From Fasciolopsis buskii (Eukaryota; Platyhelminthes; Trematoda; Plagiorchiida; Fasciolidae): a stretch of 64,000 nucleotides of DNA. The notes below the pieces were generated by a model, which saw only the letters and a list, made by a program, of their open reading frames with translations, made no database searches and had not been told where the DNA came from. Every line of letters starts with the position of its first letter. Positions within the stretch are counted from its first letter, which is position 1. Where the stretch lies: the NCBI GenBank assembly GCA_008360955.1, contig LUCM01004076.1, forward strand, positions 40,952 through 104,951, read 5' to 3'. This document shows positions 10,030 to 22,290 of this stretch, one piece after another. A program made the translations under genes and the position numbers.

Positions 10030-12000
10030 CGGTCTATAAACAGCTGCACGGTTGCCGAAGCCTCCCGCGGAATAAGAATGTCGTCGGTGACTAAACAACC
10101 GTAGCCGAGTGGCATTCATCAGAATACGTTTCAGGTAAGACCTATCACCCAGTCTTTGGCGCAGCTGAATAAAATCTTGGCAAAAGCCGGAGCCAAGGGG
10201 GAATTTGTGGACACGGGACTGTTGACGAGTAGCATGTACCTAGCAATCTAACTTACTTTTCCGACATACCATTGCCTCGAAATATATTCCACAGTGACTG
10301 TCTATCAGTGAAGTCGAATAATGCACGGAAGTCGACGAAGCACGCAATGGTGGGTTGCTGGAACTCGTACCGCTGTGCGAGAATTTGATGTAGTGTAAAG
10401 ATATAGTGAATAAAACCTCTTCCTCGACGAAAAACACTGGGCAGCGCAGGTTCATGAGACTCGAACAGCAACAAAGCGGTCTGGCAGAATTTCTGTAAAA
10501 AGCCTAGCCGCTATGTCGATGAGGTTGATCCCTTTGTGGTTCGCACATATACTCTTCTTGCCTTTCTTTGATAGAGTAGAATAGACGTCAGTCAGTTTTT
10601 GGAAAAGGCTTCAGAATATCCGATACGACGAAACAGCTTAGTTAGTACACTCAGAAAATTTGGCGAACAATTTTTGAAGACCGCTGTTAGGAAACTATCC
10701 TCACGAAGTGACTTCTTGTTTTTCATCGTCAGAACGGCCGAGGTGATTTACATTTCGTCGGGAGGATGAAGATTAATTTCATATTGCTCTACGTCGCCTG
10801 GAAACACTACATAGATGGATTGCACGCGGGGGCGGTTAGGCACCTGGTCGAAGTGTTCAACTCACTTTTGAAACTTCTGTTTGCATCCCGATGTGAAGTG
10901 GCCACTACCGTCGTGGAATGCAGTTGGCGAACGTTGCATCATTTCCCAAGGGGGAGTGCATGAGCTGGGAAGCCTCTCCGACTCCGCCAACGGCTGCAGT
11001 TTGTATGCAGTTCACGATTTCACCCCAATATCGTGTTCGGTCACTTTTCACTGAGCGTCTACCTTCGTAGTTGATGGTAATCGGGTGAGTTGTGAAATCC
11101 CCCATTTCTATCCTTAGCGCAGCGATTGAAAGTTTCCGCAGATATCTCAAATTTATTTCGGCTTTACCAAGTTGTGCAACGAACACTTTTAATCCCGTCC
11201 GCGGACCATCTAGGCTGCCATCTCCGTCACTCTCGTCTAGTTTAGATATATTCGCGTTTGACACGGCTTGAATGTCATCTGGAATTTTTAGTCTGGGCAT
11301 GTCGCCTTTGCGGTGCCGTTGAAATTGCAATCGCGCTAGAAGATAAAGGTTGGAGCGAGTGAATATCAGTGTATCGTCCGTCCCGTTGGCATTTCATGTT
11401 ACGCCTTCATAGTATGCCAGACAGTCACCCATCAAAGATGACGAACGATAACATAACAAAGTAGAGTTCACTGATGCGCTGCCTATCGTCGTTGGGGTAC
11501 CACGTCAACAGATGCCTATTCAGACTGTGAAAGCGGGCAGTGATGACGGCCGGTGGATTGGAATCTGCAAACGCGACCAAGCGATAGCCAGTAGCACGTC
11601 CACCACCAAAGCCAAATCTCCTTGGTATACGATCGGCATACTCATCTTCTGGTCCCGTGCGGGAGTCCCAGTCTCCTGAAGTTAAAAGGATGTCGTACCG
11701 TGGAATACGGCTGACTAAACCCCGAAGTTTGTTGCAGAAGACATCCGCGGTTGACTGAGCATGTAGAGCGCAGCGCAGACTGTGGCGACTGTCATGTTAA
11801 GAGGAGTATTCCTGGAACGGCCTATGGTGGAGAAACTGGTTCCGAAAAGATCAAGGCGCTGCAAGTTCGGATGTTCATTGCGACTGCAATGTCATAAAGT
11901 CCCGAACTGTCTTATCGTCCCTACGATACACTTAGCCACAAAATGTCTCAACTTCCTGAAGCATAGTCGGGAATGATGTCCCAGATCCGAGTAGATTGCT
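10030..12000 (-). mobile_element. RTE-clade LINE, endonuclease and RT
   Basis: On the minus strand the endonuclease is readable at about 11800-11560: CNKLRGLVSRIPRYDILLTS, then SGDWDSRTGPEDEYADR, RRFGFGG and NRHLLTWYPNDDRQ. The linker is at 11330-10905. The RT start is at 10474-10253: RRGRGFIHYIFTLHQILAQR, then PTIACFVDFRALFDF and DRQSLWN, the Q-x-FTLRQ and FLDLKAAFDSVDR motifs of the clade. The endonuclease GDWN has become GDWD. The RT catalytic YADD half is not visible below 10240. The 3' part is cut near 10020, where the jockey-like copy starts. Confidence 0.85.
10253..10474 (-). pseudogene. RTE reverse transcriptase fingers/palm fragment
   Basis: The frame carries IFTLHQILAQRYEF followed by IACFVDFRALFDFTDRQSLW, matching the conserved RTE stretch around the first catalytic aspartate; the Asp of VDF is present. 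About 73 residues are open. The family's next motif, GVRQGCPLSPFLF, is not found in the following sequence. Confidence 0.85.
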
Positions 12001-13650
12001 TCCCTTGAACGACCTTTGACATGGTCCCCAATGACCGCGTTTCAAACAGCCTCTGTTGAGGATGTCATACACTGCTTCCTTGTGGCAAAATTCGCTGTAA
12101 ATTAAAGGGTCGGAGACGAATTTCCGACAGTGAGCAAGGTTTACAGTCCTCTGGCAGTCATTTTATGGCAGATGGCTAAGTTCTAGACCAACCGCATACG
12201 AAGCATGCGGCAGCATACTCAGCGCCGCCTGTGGAGGTGTACTGTGCACCCAGGATTTTTAGCCTCATCCGAAAGGCCTAGGAATTAGAAGATCAATTAC
12301 CGGTTTCCTGCAGATCAAGTCCTACTGCCTGGTGGCTACAACATTTGGTTAAAGGCTCGGGGTAAAGCTCCCTAAGTCAATGCTCTACTGGGTCGTACCA
12401 AGCTCAAAAAGGAGTCATGGATTCCGACGGGTCACTGATGACTTGGAGATGGAGAGTGAGAGAAATAGCATATGTAGTGAGGTCTGCAAATTATTTTCTT
12501 TTCTCCCCTGTTTCTCACTCACTGTTTTCGTACCCTCCCCCATTACTCCAAAAGTACGTGATCTCTACAGAGAATTGTGCAGAATGTAAAACATTCGAAA
12601 ACCCTGTTAGGTAAAAGTGATTGTTCTATACCTTGAAGTATTCCCAGAAGAAGGGCATCATCGGTTAGCAAGAACACAATGACGTGTTTGTACCTGCTTT
12701 ATTGTATGCATTATGCTGTCACTTCACATAAAATGAGACACCCCAGCAGTGGTCGTCTACCATGACGACGGTGGGATGGGCAATTAACCACTTTACTTTC
12801 GGTACAATTCCCTTTGGTTTTTTTCGAATTTTGTTGTTTGTGAACTGAATATTTTGCAGAAGATAATACTCGCAGATATGAGCATGATATCGGAAGAACT
12901 CTAGACACTCGGTTGACTCCTGTAACGAATTATATCCTGTAGCAAGTGAAATGAACTGGAATGTATGAAAATCGATCTAAGGTTTTAATGCAAACTGCGG
13001 TCAGGCGGTACGGAGATCGGCAGCTTAAGGGGAATCACAAAATCTCAAGCTCTACTTAAGGCATATGCGAAGATTTCCAGTTTTTTCGCCCGACGGGCTT
13101 GACCGGAAACCACGAGTTTATTCTTGCACTCTTGAGCTACTCCAAGGCTCTCGGGGGCATGCGGTAAGGTCCACCTCGTCTTACGGGGAGGCTTACGTCT
13201 GCTAACGTTCAGAGCGACCCGGCCTCAGAACCACGGCAGATGAAAAATTTTAACACAAAAGCAGCAAAACACCGGGGTTAAAATATCCCGAAAAGCTGAG
13301 TCAAAGAAATAAATCTGCGACAGATCGGAACCCACCACTTGAACCTCGACCATCACCGGACCCAGGCATCAACACGAGAAATCGCCAGCCCCGTAGTCGG
13401 ACACCAAAGGTGAGGTCTGTAGATCAGGTTATGCCGGATCACAGGGGCTGCGGGTTGGGCCAAAAACGATAGTCCAGTTTCAAGCATGGGTGAGTTTCCG
13501 TATCCGGCCACGCTTCGACCGTAAAGTTTCTGTTGCCGAGTTTTGTTGCCGACTTAGGAAGGCACCTCAGAATCGCTCCAGGAATAGCAGCGAATCAGAA
13601 GCTGATGGATCATAGACAAAAATATTGGGGACGCCTATGGGAAGTAACGA
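12001..13650. other. No gene recognised
   Basis: Only short frames without family motifs are seen, the longest about 70 codons. The part just above 12000 may be 5' UTR of the minus-strand RTE copy. The stretch at about 13080-13560 is GC-richer than its surroundings and could be an unrecognised repeat. Confidence 0.4.
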
Positions 13651-13679
13651 AAGAACAGTATATTGCTGAATTAAATGCA

Positions 13680-15260
13680 CAATGGGAACTACTGTAATCC
13701 ATTACTTGTCCAAACAGGCCCAAATTTCCCATAATTGGGGGAAGACCCAGCTTCTTCCGATAGGATGTCCCTTGAGTTAATTATTTCTTGGGAGAATATT
13801 GTCGGTCTGGCGGTTTTCATGATTCTGGGCTTTTGTAACTTCACTTCGCGCCCTCGTAGGTAGGGGTTTTGATCGGCGATGAACAGGTGTAAGTAGTACT
13901 TGACAGACCTCGAACTAGCTTGAAGGTAACGGTAAGGTCGCCCGGGCCGTCTGTGGCGGATAGAGTACAGATCCAAAAACTATAGGCTCCCATGGAAGGT
14001 TACCCTCCCCAGTCTTGAGATCACTTTTGTTAAGTGCTTTGGAAGTATTCTAAGCTCAGCTTATCCTGAACGAAATTTGGCTCCCAGACTTATGTTGCAT
14101 ATCTTAAATGAGACTTACTATTTTCTTGTTCTAGGGTATGACTACCTGGCGCCTCTGGAATGTACTTTGCTTCCGTGCTGGTGTAACACCGAATCTGCCA
14201 CGCCAGGCGCTGCTACACACTGGGTCTATAGAGCTTCTAGATGGCCACCCTTAGATCCTTCGTTTCCGTTATCCAGTGAAACTTCCGCAGGGTAACAGGG
14301 CTGATGCGTCTTACTGATGCCTCTTCCTCAGTGATCAGATTCATGCAGTTTTCGATGTCCAGTGGCATCCACATCTAGGTGACAGGAAGCATACGGTGTC
14401 TAAATTCGTTTTTACTAGGTTGATCCTGGAAATGTCCACAGTTTTTTCGTCGTCAGCGAATAAATTACATGAAGGCCTGATATCCGACATTTGGCCACCG
14501 ATGAATACTGGGGATAGTGGAGGACCCAAAACCTAACCTTGGAGCCTGCCAGAGCAGATGACCCTTCATCTACCCTCACATTGGAACAATGGCCATGAAA
14601 ACAGTCCGCAGTCTATCCCGTACCCGAAGATGCCACGTTTAAAGATCCCGGCCCGTACTATAGTAACCTGCGAGTAAAAGCGTGAAGGCGTCTGGAACTT
14701 TTTGTGATCATGTTTTGACTAGATTGCTCCTTTCGATTCCGGGCATGATAGCGACGTTGTTTGATTTGTCTGTGACGAATCCGTGTTGATTCTGGCTAAG
14801 TAAATCGTTCGTGATTAGTTGCCTACTGACTGCGCCTAAGATGCTTCGTTCAGTTAACTTCAGCAACATCGGGAGAATGCATAACGAGCGACGGTTGCTT
14901 CCGTCAGCCTTCCTGTCCATTGTGGATTGGTATCAGCTTCGCTATTCTCCACCCGTCATGGCTTGCCCCAATGTCGTGAGATGATTGAATAAATCTGTGA
15001 GATAGGGAGCAGATACCTTTGCTCCTGGTTCTGGCATGGCCGGGAATACGTCATCCTGGGCTGCCGACTCGTGAATGGTTAACCCAGCAATATCGGTGCC
15101 ACTTCCAATGTTGTTGTTATCGGGTCTCCCATTTCTTGATCTGCAGGGCTCAGGGAACCACTTGGGATTGGGCTGATTCATGTATGTACAATAACTCGAA
15201 ATAAGTTAGGAAGGCCCATGTTTCGTGTTTCACTGTGGCGGCCAGGTTTCGGCCATAAAT
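13680..15260 (-). mobile_element. CR1/Rex-like LINE, RT and C-terminus
   Basis: The minus strand shows the RT start at 14920-14708 (SNRRSLCILPMLLKLTERSI, DLLSQNQHGFV) and the palm region at 14529-14400 (LGPPLSPV, then PSCNLFADDEKTV), with FADD preserved. The C-terminal block at 13976-13689 has NPYLRGREVKLQKPRI, IFSQEIIN and LSEEAGSSPNYGKF, which match the RGH-KL-PR, FFSQRVIN-WN-LP ending of CR1/Rex RT proteins. Frameshifts separate the pieces. The pre-RT linker at 15181-14942 extends the element to roughly 15260. This is a different family from the CR1 copies at 28 kb and beyond. Confidence 0.8.
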
Positions 15261-17813
15261 TTGAAATATGTGAATGACCACCCTCAGTTTCTTCTAAGTT
15301 TGCAGAGTTAAAAAAAGCGTTCAGAGCCTAGCGAAACCGGCATCTTTTGCGAGTCGTCAGTCTAACGCAAGGTGCAGGAAAATTTTCCGAAGAAAAACAC
15401 TTGCATCAGAATTCCTGACATTATTGTCATACAAATGCTCTTGGTGTTTTATCTTATGCAAACCTTTGCTCGCTTGAAAGCTCGTTTAATCTCACTGCGC
15501 CGGTTTGACACCCGCTATTTACGGACCCGTGTGAACCAAATGTGTATATACCTGCGATGAGCGCATATTTGAGATTCGTGTGTACCTGCGTACTAATTAA
15601 CTTGATGACCAGGCATCTTAGAGTTTGTGAATCAATTGTGTTTTGTTTCTGAAATTTGAATTTCGCCAAATATTGCTCAAACAATACTTGCGAGGAGCTC
15701 AGCTTCATGGGCTCTTATGTATTGTTGGCGCCTCTGGTACCCTGTTTTACTTGATATCACTACAGTGCCTACTTTTTTTATTGATGAATTCTTTTGAACG
15801 TCCCATTCACCAGTGCGATTTTTTCTTTGAAGTACTTTTTTGAGCAGTGTGAAATCCTGCGTTAAAATTACCAGCTTGCGGGCGATGCGCCCCCAAGAAC
15901 CATTTGTGTCGTTTCCATCATCGCTTTATTGTAAGGCGACGGCAGATCAAAGCTTACACGTTCATTTTTCAAGCGGCCCTTTTCACCCGCCCGAGAACCG
16001 AGCACTTCCCCTATTGCTCATGGGTCTGATAACCCATGGTCATTCCTACTAACTGGTGTCGTTGCTTTAAATTCGAGGATGTCTGAATCAGACATCGTGA
16101 CTACCAGATGTACATAGGTAGGTGTGCTCACTCCTACACCTGGTTGGGTCGTATATGTGCCGCGAGAGGCTGTCTCCTTGAATAAAATGCGATTTTGCTT
16201 CGAAGGTTAGCATTCCAGCCAAATACATCCTTCACGCAACTTCCTGGCAGTCCCTCTGATGTCATTCGGAAGCAGCTGAGGGACAAAATAGTTGATATGA
16301 CTGAATCTCTTGCCCTACCATCTTCCCCACCCTGACTTTGCACACAACGTCCCCGCCTTGGCCCTGTCGTTACGTCAGGCCCTTATCAGTACGATGCATT
16401 CCGCGCTACCTGATGCCAGAACTTTTGCCCATTCGTTCACCACACTGCAGTCATTAATGTAACAGACGTCCCTGCACCCATACGGCTGCTTCTCTCGGGA
16501 TCTTTGAATGTACGTATTCTGGCTGCATGGCCAAATTCAGCTCCCGCTTCTGGTTCTTCCGATGTCTGTAAGGATCTGTTGCTGCTTGCATTATCGTGCG
16601 GCTTCGCGCTGCTATCTCAAGACAGTTCCTTGGAAGCCATTAGTTTCTTTGGCGTTCTGGATGCCTTGTTGCCTCCTCTGCCAGATGACTCCTAGAAGGA
16701 AGCGAGCTGAATAATTTTCTTGCCTCGGACTTAGAAACTGTCCACGAATTTAGGGCTTTCGAATTCGGCCAGGACCTGCCCGGCATTTTGAGGTTTGCAC
16801 TACTTCTGGTGGAACGCTCTATATGTTGGGCCATAGCCCGGCATCCTCACTTGTCGTGACTGAACTATCGTATTCTGGCACAAATCGATGTTCCCCACTG
16901 CAGGTTAAAATTCAGCGAGGCCATGTTCCCGTGGTAGCCTATTTTCAGCTCAGCATTGGCTTTTGGCTCATCGATTGAGTTGATAAATTCTGCATCGTCT
17001 CCCGGGGTTGCTGGACGTCGTACCCCCTGCTGCGTTATGCCAAGACTGTTACCCGTCTGTGCAGGCCTGTTATCCCCCTTGGCCTCCTACACAAAAGCGG
17101 CGACACATTCATCTACCCTGGTATCAATTCCAGAAGCCTTAGTGCAAATCACCGCCTGAGGGATAGTTACTCTCCTGCACCCCCGGGCCTTTATATTCGA
17201 AAGTCCCGAGTATGACTTTAGCCGGAGTTTATCAAACACAGCTGGCGGATCAGATTCCGAAGGTGTATTAACTCTCTACCTTTTTCCAGTTTCGCTGGGC
17301 GGGTGGTTCTAGCTTGGCAGTATTGCAGAAGCACTGTACCAGTCCCTTTCAGTTCTTCGTGTGGAGCACAGACAAAATACCATAAACTTCAATCGGCTAC
17401 ACTAGTAGCGGAAAAATGGGTCAAATGAACCACGCTGACTGTCAGCGTTTTTCAATTCAGTGGTACAGTCCCGCCCTCACATCAAAGACCTACTAGCGCG
17501 GTGAAATCCACCGGGCCTAGCACAGTCCTACTCCGCAGGATTTTAGCAAGTTGTGCCACTTTGTGTGTACTATGTGTTTTAGGCTTCAGCGATTAAGCGT
17601 AAACGCCGAGTAGAGGCAAAGTTTAAATGGCTGCAAGAAGTGGATACATGGGTGCTTAAATGCTAGGTATTTATTGAGGCAAAATATTACCGGGGAAAAG
17701 ACAATGCACTGTGTGAAAACCGGAAGTTTCAGCAATGAGTAATGGATTGTCTAGTGAAGGAAGGAGAGCAGTGTCATTTAAGTGACCCTCCAATAATTCA
17801 GTTAATCGAATTT
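15261..17813. other. No gene recognised; two small palindromes
   Basis: No protein family or RNA gene was recognised. A 9-bp perfect inverted repeat (GATGTCTGA, one base, TCAGACATC) lies at 16078-16096, with a TGGGT/ACCCA stem just upstream at 16021-16036. Open frames near 16500-17160 have no recognisable motifs. Confidence 0.4.
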
Positions 17814-19123
17814 CTGGATCAGTACACGTCATCCAAGTCTTGTTGTAGACCAAACGACGCATTGGCAGCAGCGAACTTCAGTAGCATTCTCCTTTTTTCT
17901 CCCTTTCTTTGGCATCCCTGTAGTTCTCTTTATTTTTTATTATTTTTCTTTCAGCTGCTCAAACCCGGTCCTTTGGAAATCCGCCCACGCTGCGATTTCA
18001 GGAATTCTTTACGTAGCTCGCAGGCAAATCTAAGCCCATGGAGCATTGCTCATAATTCGGTACATAGAAGCCCTATGGTAGTGTTTGAGAAAGAGGCTTG
18101 CAAGGCCAACGGTTAACTGGTTTGAAGTGTCTTCCTCAGTTGGATTAGGTTAAACCATCGAGTGAGTTGATCCCCGGGTTAAAATTTTGTTCACTTTGTT
18201 TTTCCGGCTATTATTCCTTTTGGGCGATCATCCGTTTGTGGAGAACACATGTTCTATTCAGTAAAATTATAACCATTCTCTGCATTTTACGCCGGTTTCG
18301 TTGCGGTTATAGTAATTGTTTTCATTTTAAGAAGTCCTTTGCCGAAAAATTCACTATCCAAAGAATCCACGGGCTACAGTAATTAGCATATATACAAATA
18401 AGCAGCCACTTGATCACGCTAGCTGACGTATTAGTGAAATTTAGTGAAATAAATAAAAAATTCAAAGTCTCTGGGATAACGTCTCACCATCAATGTTACT
18501 CAACTGACACCATTACAGGTAGTCAGCGGAAATTTGTCCCCACTATCGTAACCTACTGAGTAGTCGCCAAATTCCAACTTAAGTGATCGTCCCTGGGTTA
18601 GTGAATTCATTGACTCCGTGTCAGGTGATTCCATCAGGCGAAACCGAAACTCCAGGGAAGCTTCAAAATTAGGTGTACCAGACTGCCAATCCCTGGAGAA
18701 GTTTGAATCGACCGTATTGATCGCATTCAACATAGGCCATTGCAGTGGACTTTGAGTTCGACTGAGAAAAATTATCCAGCATAAATCCTGCCCACTCCTA
18801 ATAAAATTTCAGTGAGTTATTTAAAAAGCAGGATAGCGTCACTGTTAATATTCTGATTGCGGCGGAAAAGCGCTTCTCCAGCTTAAGGAATATTAGGTCT
18901 TCTTGTCCTCTTCTTAAACTACCAAGCCTTAACTCACGTTTGCTGAACTGTAAGCCCCTCCGAAATTTGGCGTAGACCTGGATGAATACCTCTCCTCATC
19001 CCCCCTAGGCCACCGCGTAATAGGTTCCACCTTGAACCATCCGCGTCTGAACAGAAACCTTTACTGCGATTGTAAACAATCCCTCCCTCAAAAGGCAGAC
19101 AAAAGCTTAAAATAACGCAGCCG
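17814..19123 (+). repeat. Left arm of a 1310-bp near-perfect inverted repeat
   Basis: This arm is the reverse complement of 25550-26859 at equal length, with no indel needed. In the stretches compared by eye, only one difference was seen: G at 17957 against the base pairing with A at 26716. The outer edge begins CTGGATCAGTACACG and the inner edge ends ATAACGCAGCCG. The bases beyond both edges diverge at once, apart from ACCCTCCA shared a little outside the outer edge. No target-site duplication is evident. The arm holds an exon-like frame (18500-18761) and otherwise non-coding sequence. Confidence 0.97.
18500..18761 (-). CDS. Candidate exon, copy in the left arm
   Basis: The frame runs from a strong acceptor (TTTTTCTCAG, just above 18761 on the minus strand) through LQWPMLNAINTVDSNFSRDW, LEFRFRLMESPDTESMNSL and LEFGDYSVGYDSGDKFPL to a stop at 18500; a weak donor, CCT followed by GTAATG, lies just before the stop. 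It is identical to the plus-strand frame at 25912-26173. I recognise no family. The clean frame contrasts with surrounding LINE debris, but about 85 codons could be chance. Confidence 0.35.
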
Positions 19124-20399
19124 GAAAAATTAGTGTGCCCTCTTCAAGCACAACGTGGGACACAAATCCGTTTTCCTACATCTGTCTCCGTGACTTTCTC
19201 GATCGGCGCTAACCAACAAAATGGAACAAACCTTATTCCAGCTCTATAGCAGTTTGAGCTATGATCCAAACTCACTGGTATCTGCACCCACAGATATTTC
19301 CCCTACGCCGGCAAACGTCCCTCACTCCAGAACACATTTTCGTTTCTTTTGATCCCATTACCTCTGACCTACTCCCTTGCGTCCAACCTGCCCTGGATTC
19401 CTCCCATCCTGCTATTAATATATAGTCCACTGTAAGTTGGCCAACATGACCACCCTGTCTCTGGCACCTATTCAGCCAACAACCCTAATGGTGTTAGCTC
19501 TTTCGTGGGTCTACGCTCCCATTCTAGGGCCACTGTTGCCTATGGAGGCATTGTAATGATGGACCACTTTATCTCGGTCCACGAATTAATCAGCCATCAA
19601 ACACCATGCCCAATTCGACCAACCGACCATCAACCGTCTATTTCCTGTTACTATTGAAAGATATATCGCATTAACGCCCAGCGTCCGCGTCAAGTTAACA
19701 TGCTGCCTCATTAGCCCACCAGCCAGCGCTGACATGAGAACTGCTCCCGTCAGCTGAGTGCAAAGAAGGGCAATTGCACGAATCCTGTCAGCCAGGAACG
19801 CTCTTCAAGACGCCTCACAGCCCGTCTCATCCCCAGTCAAACGATGCAGAACCATCTGAAATAAGGCAACCTATATCAAGAAGCAGAAATTATTGGTTTT
19901 TATTATCAGTAGTATGTTTCGCATATGGGTGGATGAAAAATAAACTTCCCTCAATTTGCACGACTAGTTTTGCGGTTATTGTCGCTCCATGTGCACTCGT
20001 TGTCCTTCTGCCCAACCATCCCTATGCCATTGCGCTCCTATCTCAGTTTCTCACTAGTACTTAATCTGAACGGTTAAGAGTGCGAATGGCTGATAAGTCT
20101 GCATAAGAATCGCATGGCCTTTCGTCGGAGGATTTTCGGCCGTATGCAAAACATACTAATGAAAACAAAAATCAATAGTGTCGGGAATTGTAGCCCCTTT
20201 CTAACGGTGACTCATGCCTGACAGACGATAATTCCCGAAAGCATCACCATGTGATCCTTAAATGGACTTACCGTCCATTCGCGCTACTAACAAGTTAAAT
20301 AAGATTTCGGTGAGAGAAGGAGTAGGTACATTTTTAAAAAATTGAAGTAGGTGTGATGACCTTTCCAAGGATTACCGCTTATCGAGAATCCCAGCCTTA
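19124..20399. other. Loop of the inverted repeat, no gene recognised
   Basis: Pyrimidine-rich and AT-rich sequence with short frames only. No LINE motif was found before about 20400. Confidence 0.35.
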
Positions 20400-21250
20400 A
20401 CCATCGTGGTATCTGTCAGAGCAAAGGAACTTGCGGACATTCTTCGCCGCTTTTATTACTTGCTCGCTTCATCTGAAAAGAAGTATACGTTCTTTTTCGT
20501 GCTATCCTGCAATTCCGAATTCTCGCTGATCAATGAGACATGGCTCGGTGATCACATCCCGGAAACGTCATTGGTACCCTTAGATATGAATCGTCTAATA
20601 AACTCCGCCGAACCCAGTGCAGACTCGGCTGCCTCACCGACGTCATAGAACCAATACGAACTACATCTTATAAATATGCTATGCTGAATACCATCCAAGA
20701 AGCCGCGTGGCCCAAAGACGAAACCGGCAAAGAGGGCTTCCTGGTCGGATGCATCTTCCGCCTTCATGGTTCTTGCTGAAACGGTTTTGTCTGATAATCA
20801 AATTAAAAAATAGCGCTTTTGGCCTACCAAGCGCCAAGTTTGTCTTCGAAGATTTTAATGCGCTCGGGGTTTGCCGGTCCACTTTTCGCGTTTACAACTG
20901 CTTCCTCAGTTTCGTTGAAGATACTCATCAGTGAGGTTGAACCGAACAAGTGATTCATCCAACAAGGTGCGGCAGTGTCCGCGACTTGATATTTACGATG
21001 AGCTTAATATATCCACAAACATCCGGCTCAAACGAGTGTAATCATATGGCCGTTAGCACCCCACTCACATTTACCCTCTTGAAAGCTGCCCACATCTAAA
21101 TCCAAAGATGTATTTAAGAGCTGATTGGAGATGGCTAACGGAAACGTGGTAGGTTTCAAATGCATTTGACTATCGCTGCTCTGGTCCCATTAAACTAATC
21201 GGTGTTTTCTTTGCGCAGGCCTTGACGAACTGGTCTCTTAATTAGTTCAA
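20400..21250 (+). mobile_element. CR1-clade endonuclease fragment (family B-like)
   Basis: Broken plus-strand frames read SLINETWLGDHIPETSLVPL (usual form xINETWLxxxIPDxxLxLPG), then EGFLVGCIFRLHG, and near 20840-20990 FEDFNALGVCRST, NCFLSFVED and IHPTRCGSVRDLIFT. The last block matches GDFNAxGxCWST…GWTQxVxxPTRxxxxLDLIFT and aligns with the endonuclease at 59190-59340. Further on, YLRADW-like residues match the segment after the endonuclease of family B. Stops and frame changes are frequent. It lies inside the loop between the inverted arms. Confidence 0.7.
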
Positions 21251-21399
21251 ATCCCTTCTGCTATCTTGATTTCTCACATTAGATTATTTCTGGTGAAGTA
21301 ATTTCCAGCGTTGGCGGACATTTCGATTTTAGTCTAAAGGAAGTTATTGCCCGGGGCACAAGGTTATTGCACATTTTGCCGGATTAAAAATGTACCGTT

Positions 21400-21722
21400 T
21401 TATTCATTAACTGCCTTATCTATCCCGAAAAAGGTGTGCCGCACCTTTCTCTGTGAGGAAACTGTGTAAAGCTCGTCGTCAGTGGCACTGATTCCGTTGT
21501 TTGCCAGCACTGGGTGCATGTGAAGCGCCCTGGCATATGAAGGCAGCGTTTTAATATTTATCGACAAAATTCGAGGATAAAGTGCCTCAGCTAAAGTTAT
21601 AAGAACGCCGCCTGATTTGCATATGAAGTGACTACCCCCAGGGAAACTCTCAACCCAACTTAGGTTGTCCAGCGCATCGGAGGCCACAAGGCTCCAACTT
21701 AAACATCTAGTTGCAAGAGTTT
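21400..21722 (-). CDS. Candidate terminal exon, unknown protein
   Basis: The minus-strand frame is open from an acceptor-like GGACTCAG (at 21723) to a TAA stop at 21400, about 107 codons. It reads ETLATRCLSWSLV, DNLSWVESFPGGSHFI, YPRILSINIKTLPSYARALH and QRKVRHTFFGIDKAVNE. The stop overlaps AATAAA, which could act as a polyadenylation signal. The phase at the acceptor is 1, which is also the phase in which the PHD-type exon at 37860 ends, though that may be chance. I recognise no family. The absence of stops in a region of decayed repeats is the main support. Confidence 0.35.
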
Positions 21723-21879
21723 CTGAGTCCGGCAGGAAACATCAAGTGGGTCATACCAAACGAAAGGACAGGATAGACCGTAGGCTGTTTGTCGTTAAAA
21801 TAACAGAAGAGCACGTGTGTGTTAGGTCTGATAATAATGCGAAGGAAATAAAAACCAGCAAACTTTGCGGTCAAGATTA

Positions 21880-22290
21880 GGATTGAACGAAAGTACCTAG
21901 AGGGGAAAGTGGATGAGCTGGGATGTCTGCCATATGAAGCAAAGTAAATCCACAGGCCAGATAATGTCCGAAGTAGAGACCCATTAATCATAAATGCTAA
22001 GAATAGATTCATGAAAATCTTTAGCTATGACATTCTTTTAGACCAGAAGAGTCACGGGTGTTCTGAAGATGGTTGCTCCAATTCAGGATGCTAACTTAAA
22101 ATCGGTCCAAAGAGTAGGCACTTAAACGCATCTAAAATTGGCAAAAACCGCGGACAGCTAGATGGGAACTGCTGGAATCGGCAGAAATGCAAGTGTCAGG
22201 GACCAGCTTTTACCAGGAGCCGAGCTTCTGCAAAACTGGCCACTGTCGAAGCGCTCCAAAAGAATCAGCAGTATTCCGGGAAAGCTTGGA
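21880..22290 (+). mobile_element. Possible LINE ORF1 fragment
   Basis: The plus strand reads GKVDELGCLPYEAK, then IHRPDNVRSRDPLIINAKNR and FMKIFSYDILLDQKSHG, which resembles the HRxGxxxxxxRPLIIxFxNRxxKxxILxxxxLL pattern of RRM-type LINE ORF1 proteins (single-strand nucleic acid chaperones). Stops interrupt it. It could belong to the same plus-strand element as the RT pieces at 23.9-24.8 kb, with the repeat at 23.09 kb inserted between. The assignment is tentative. Confidence 0.35.
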
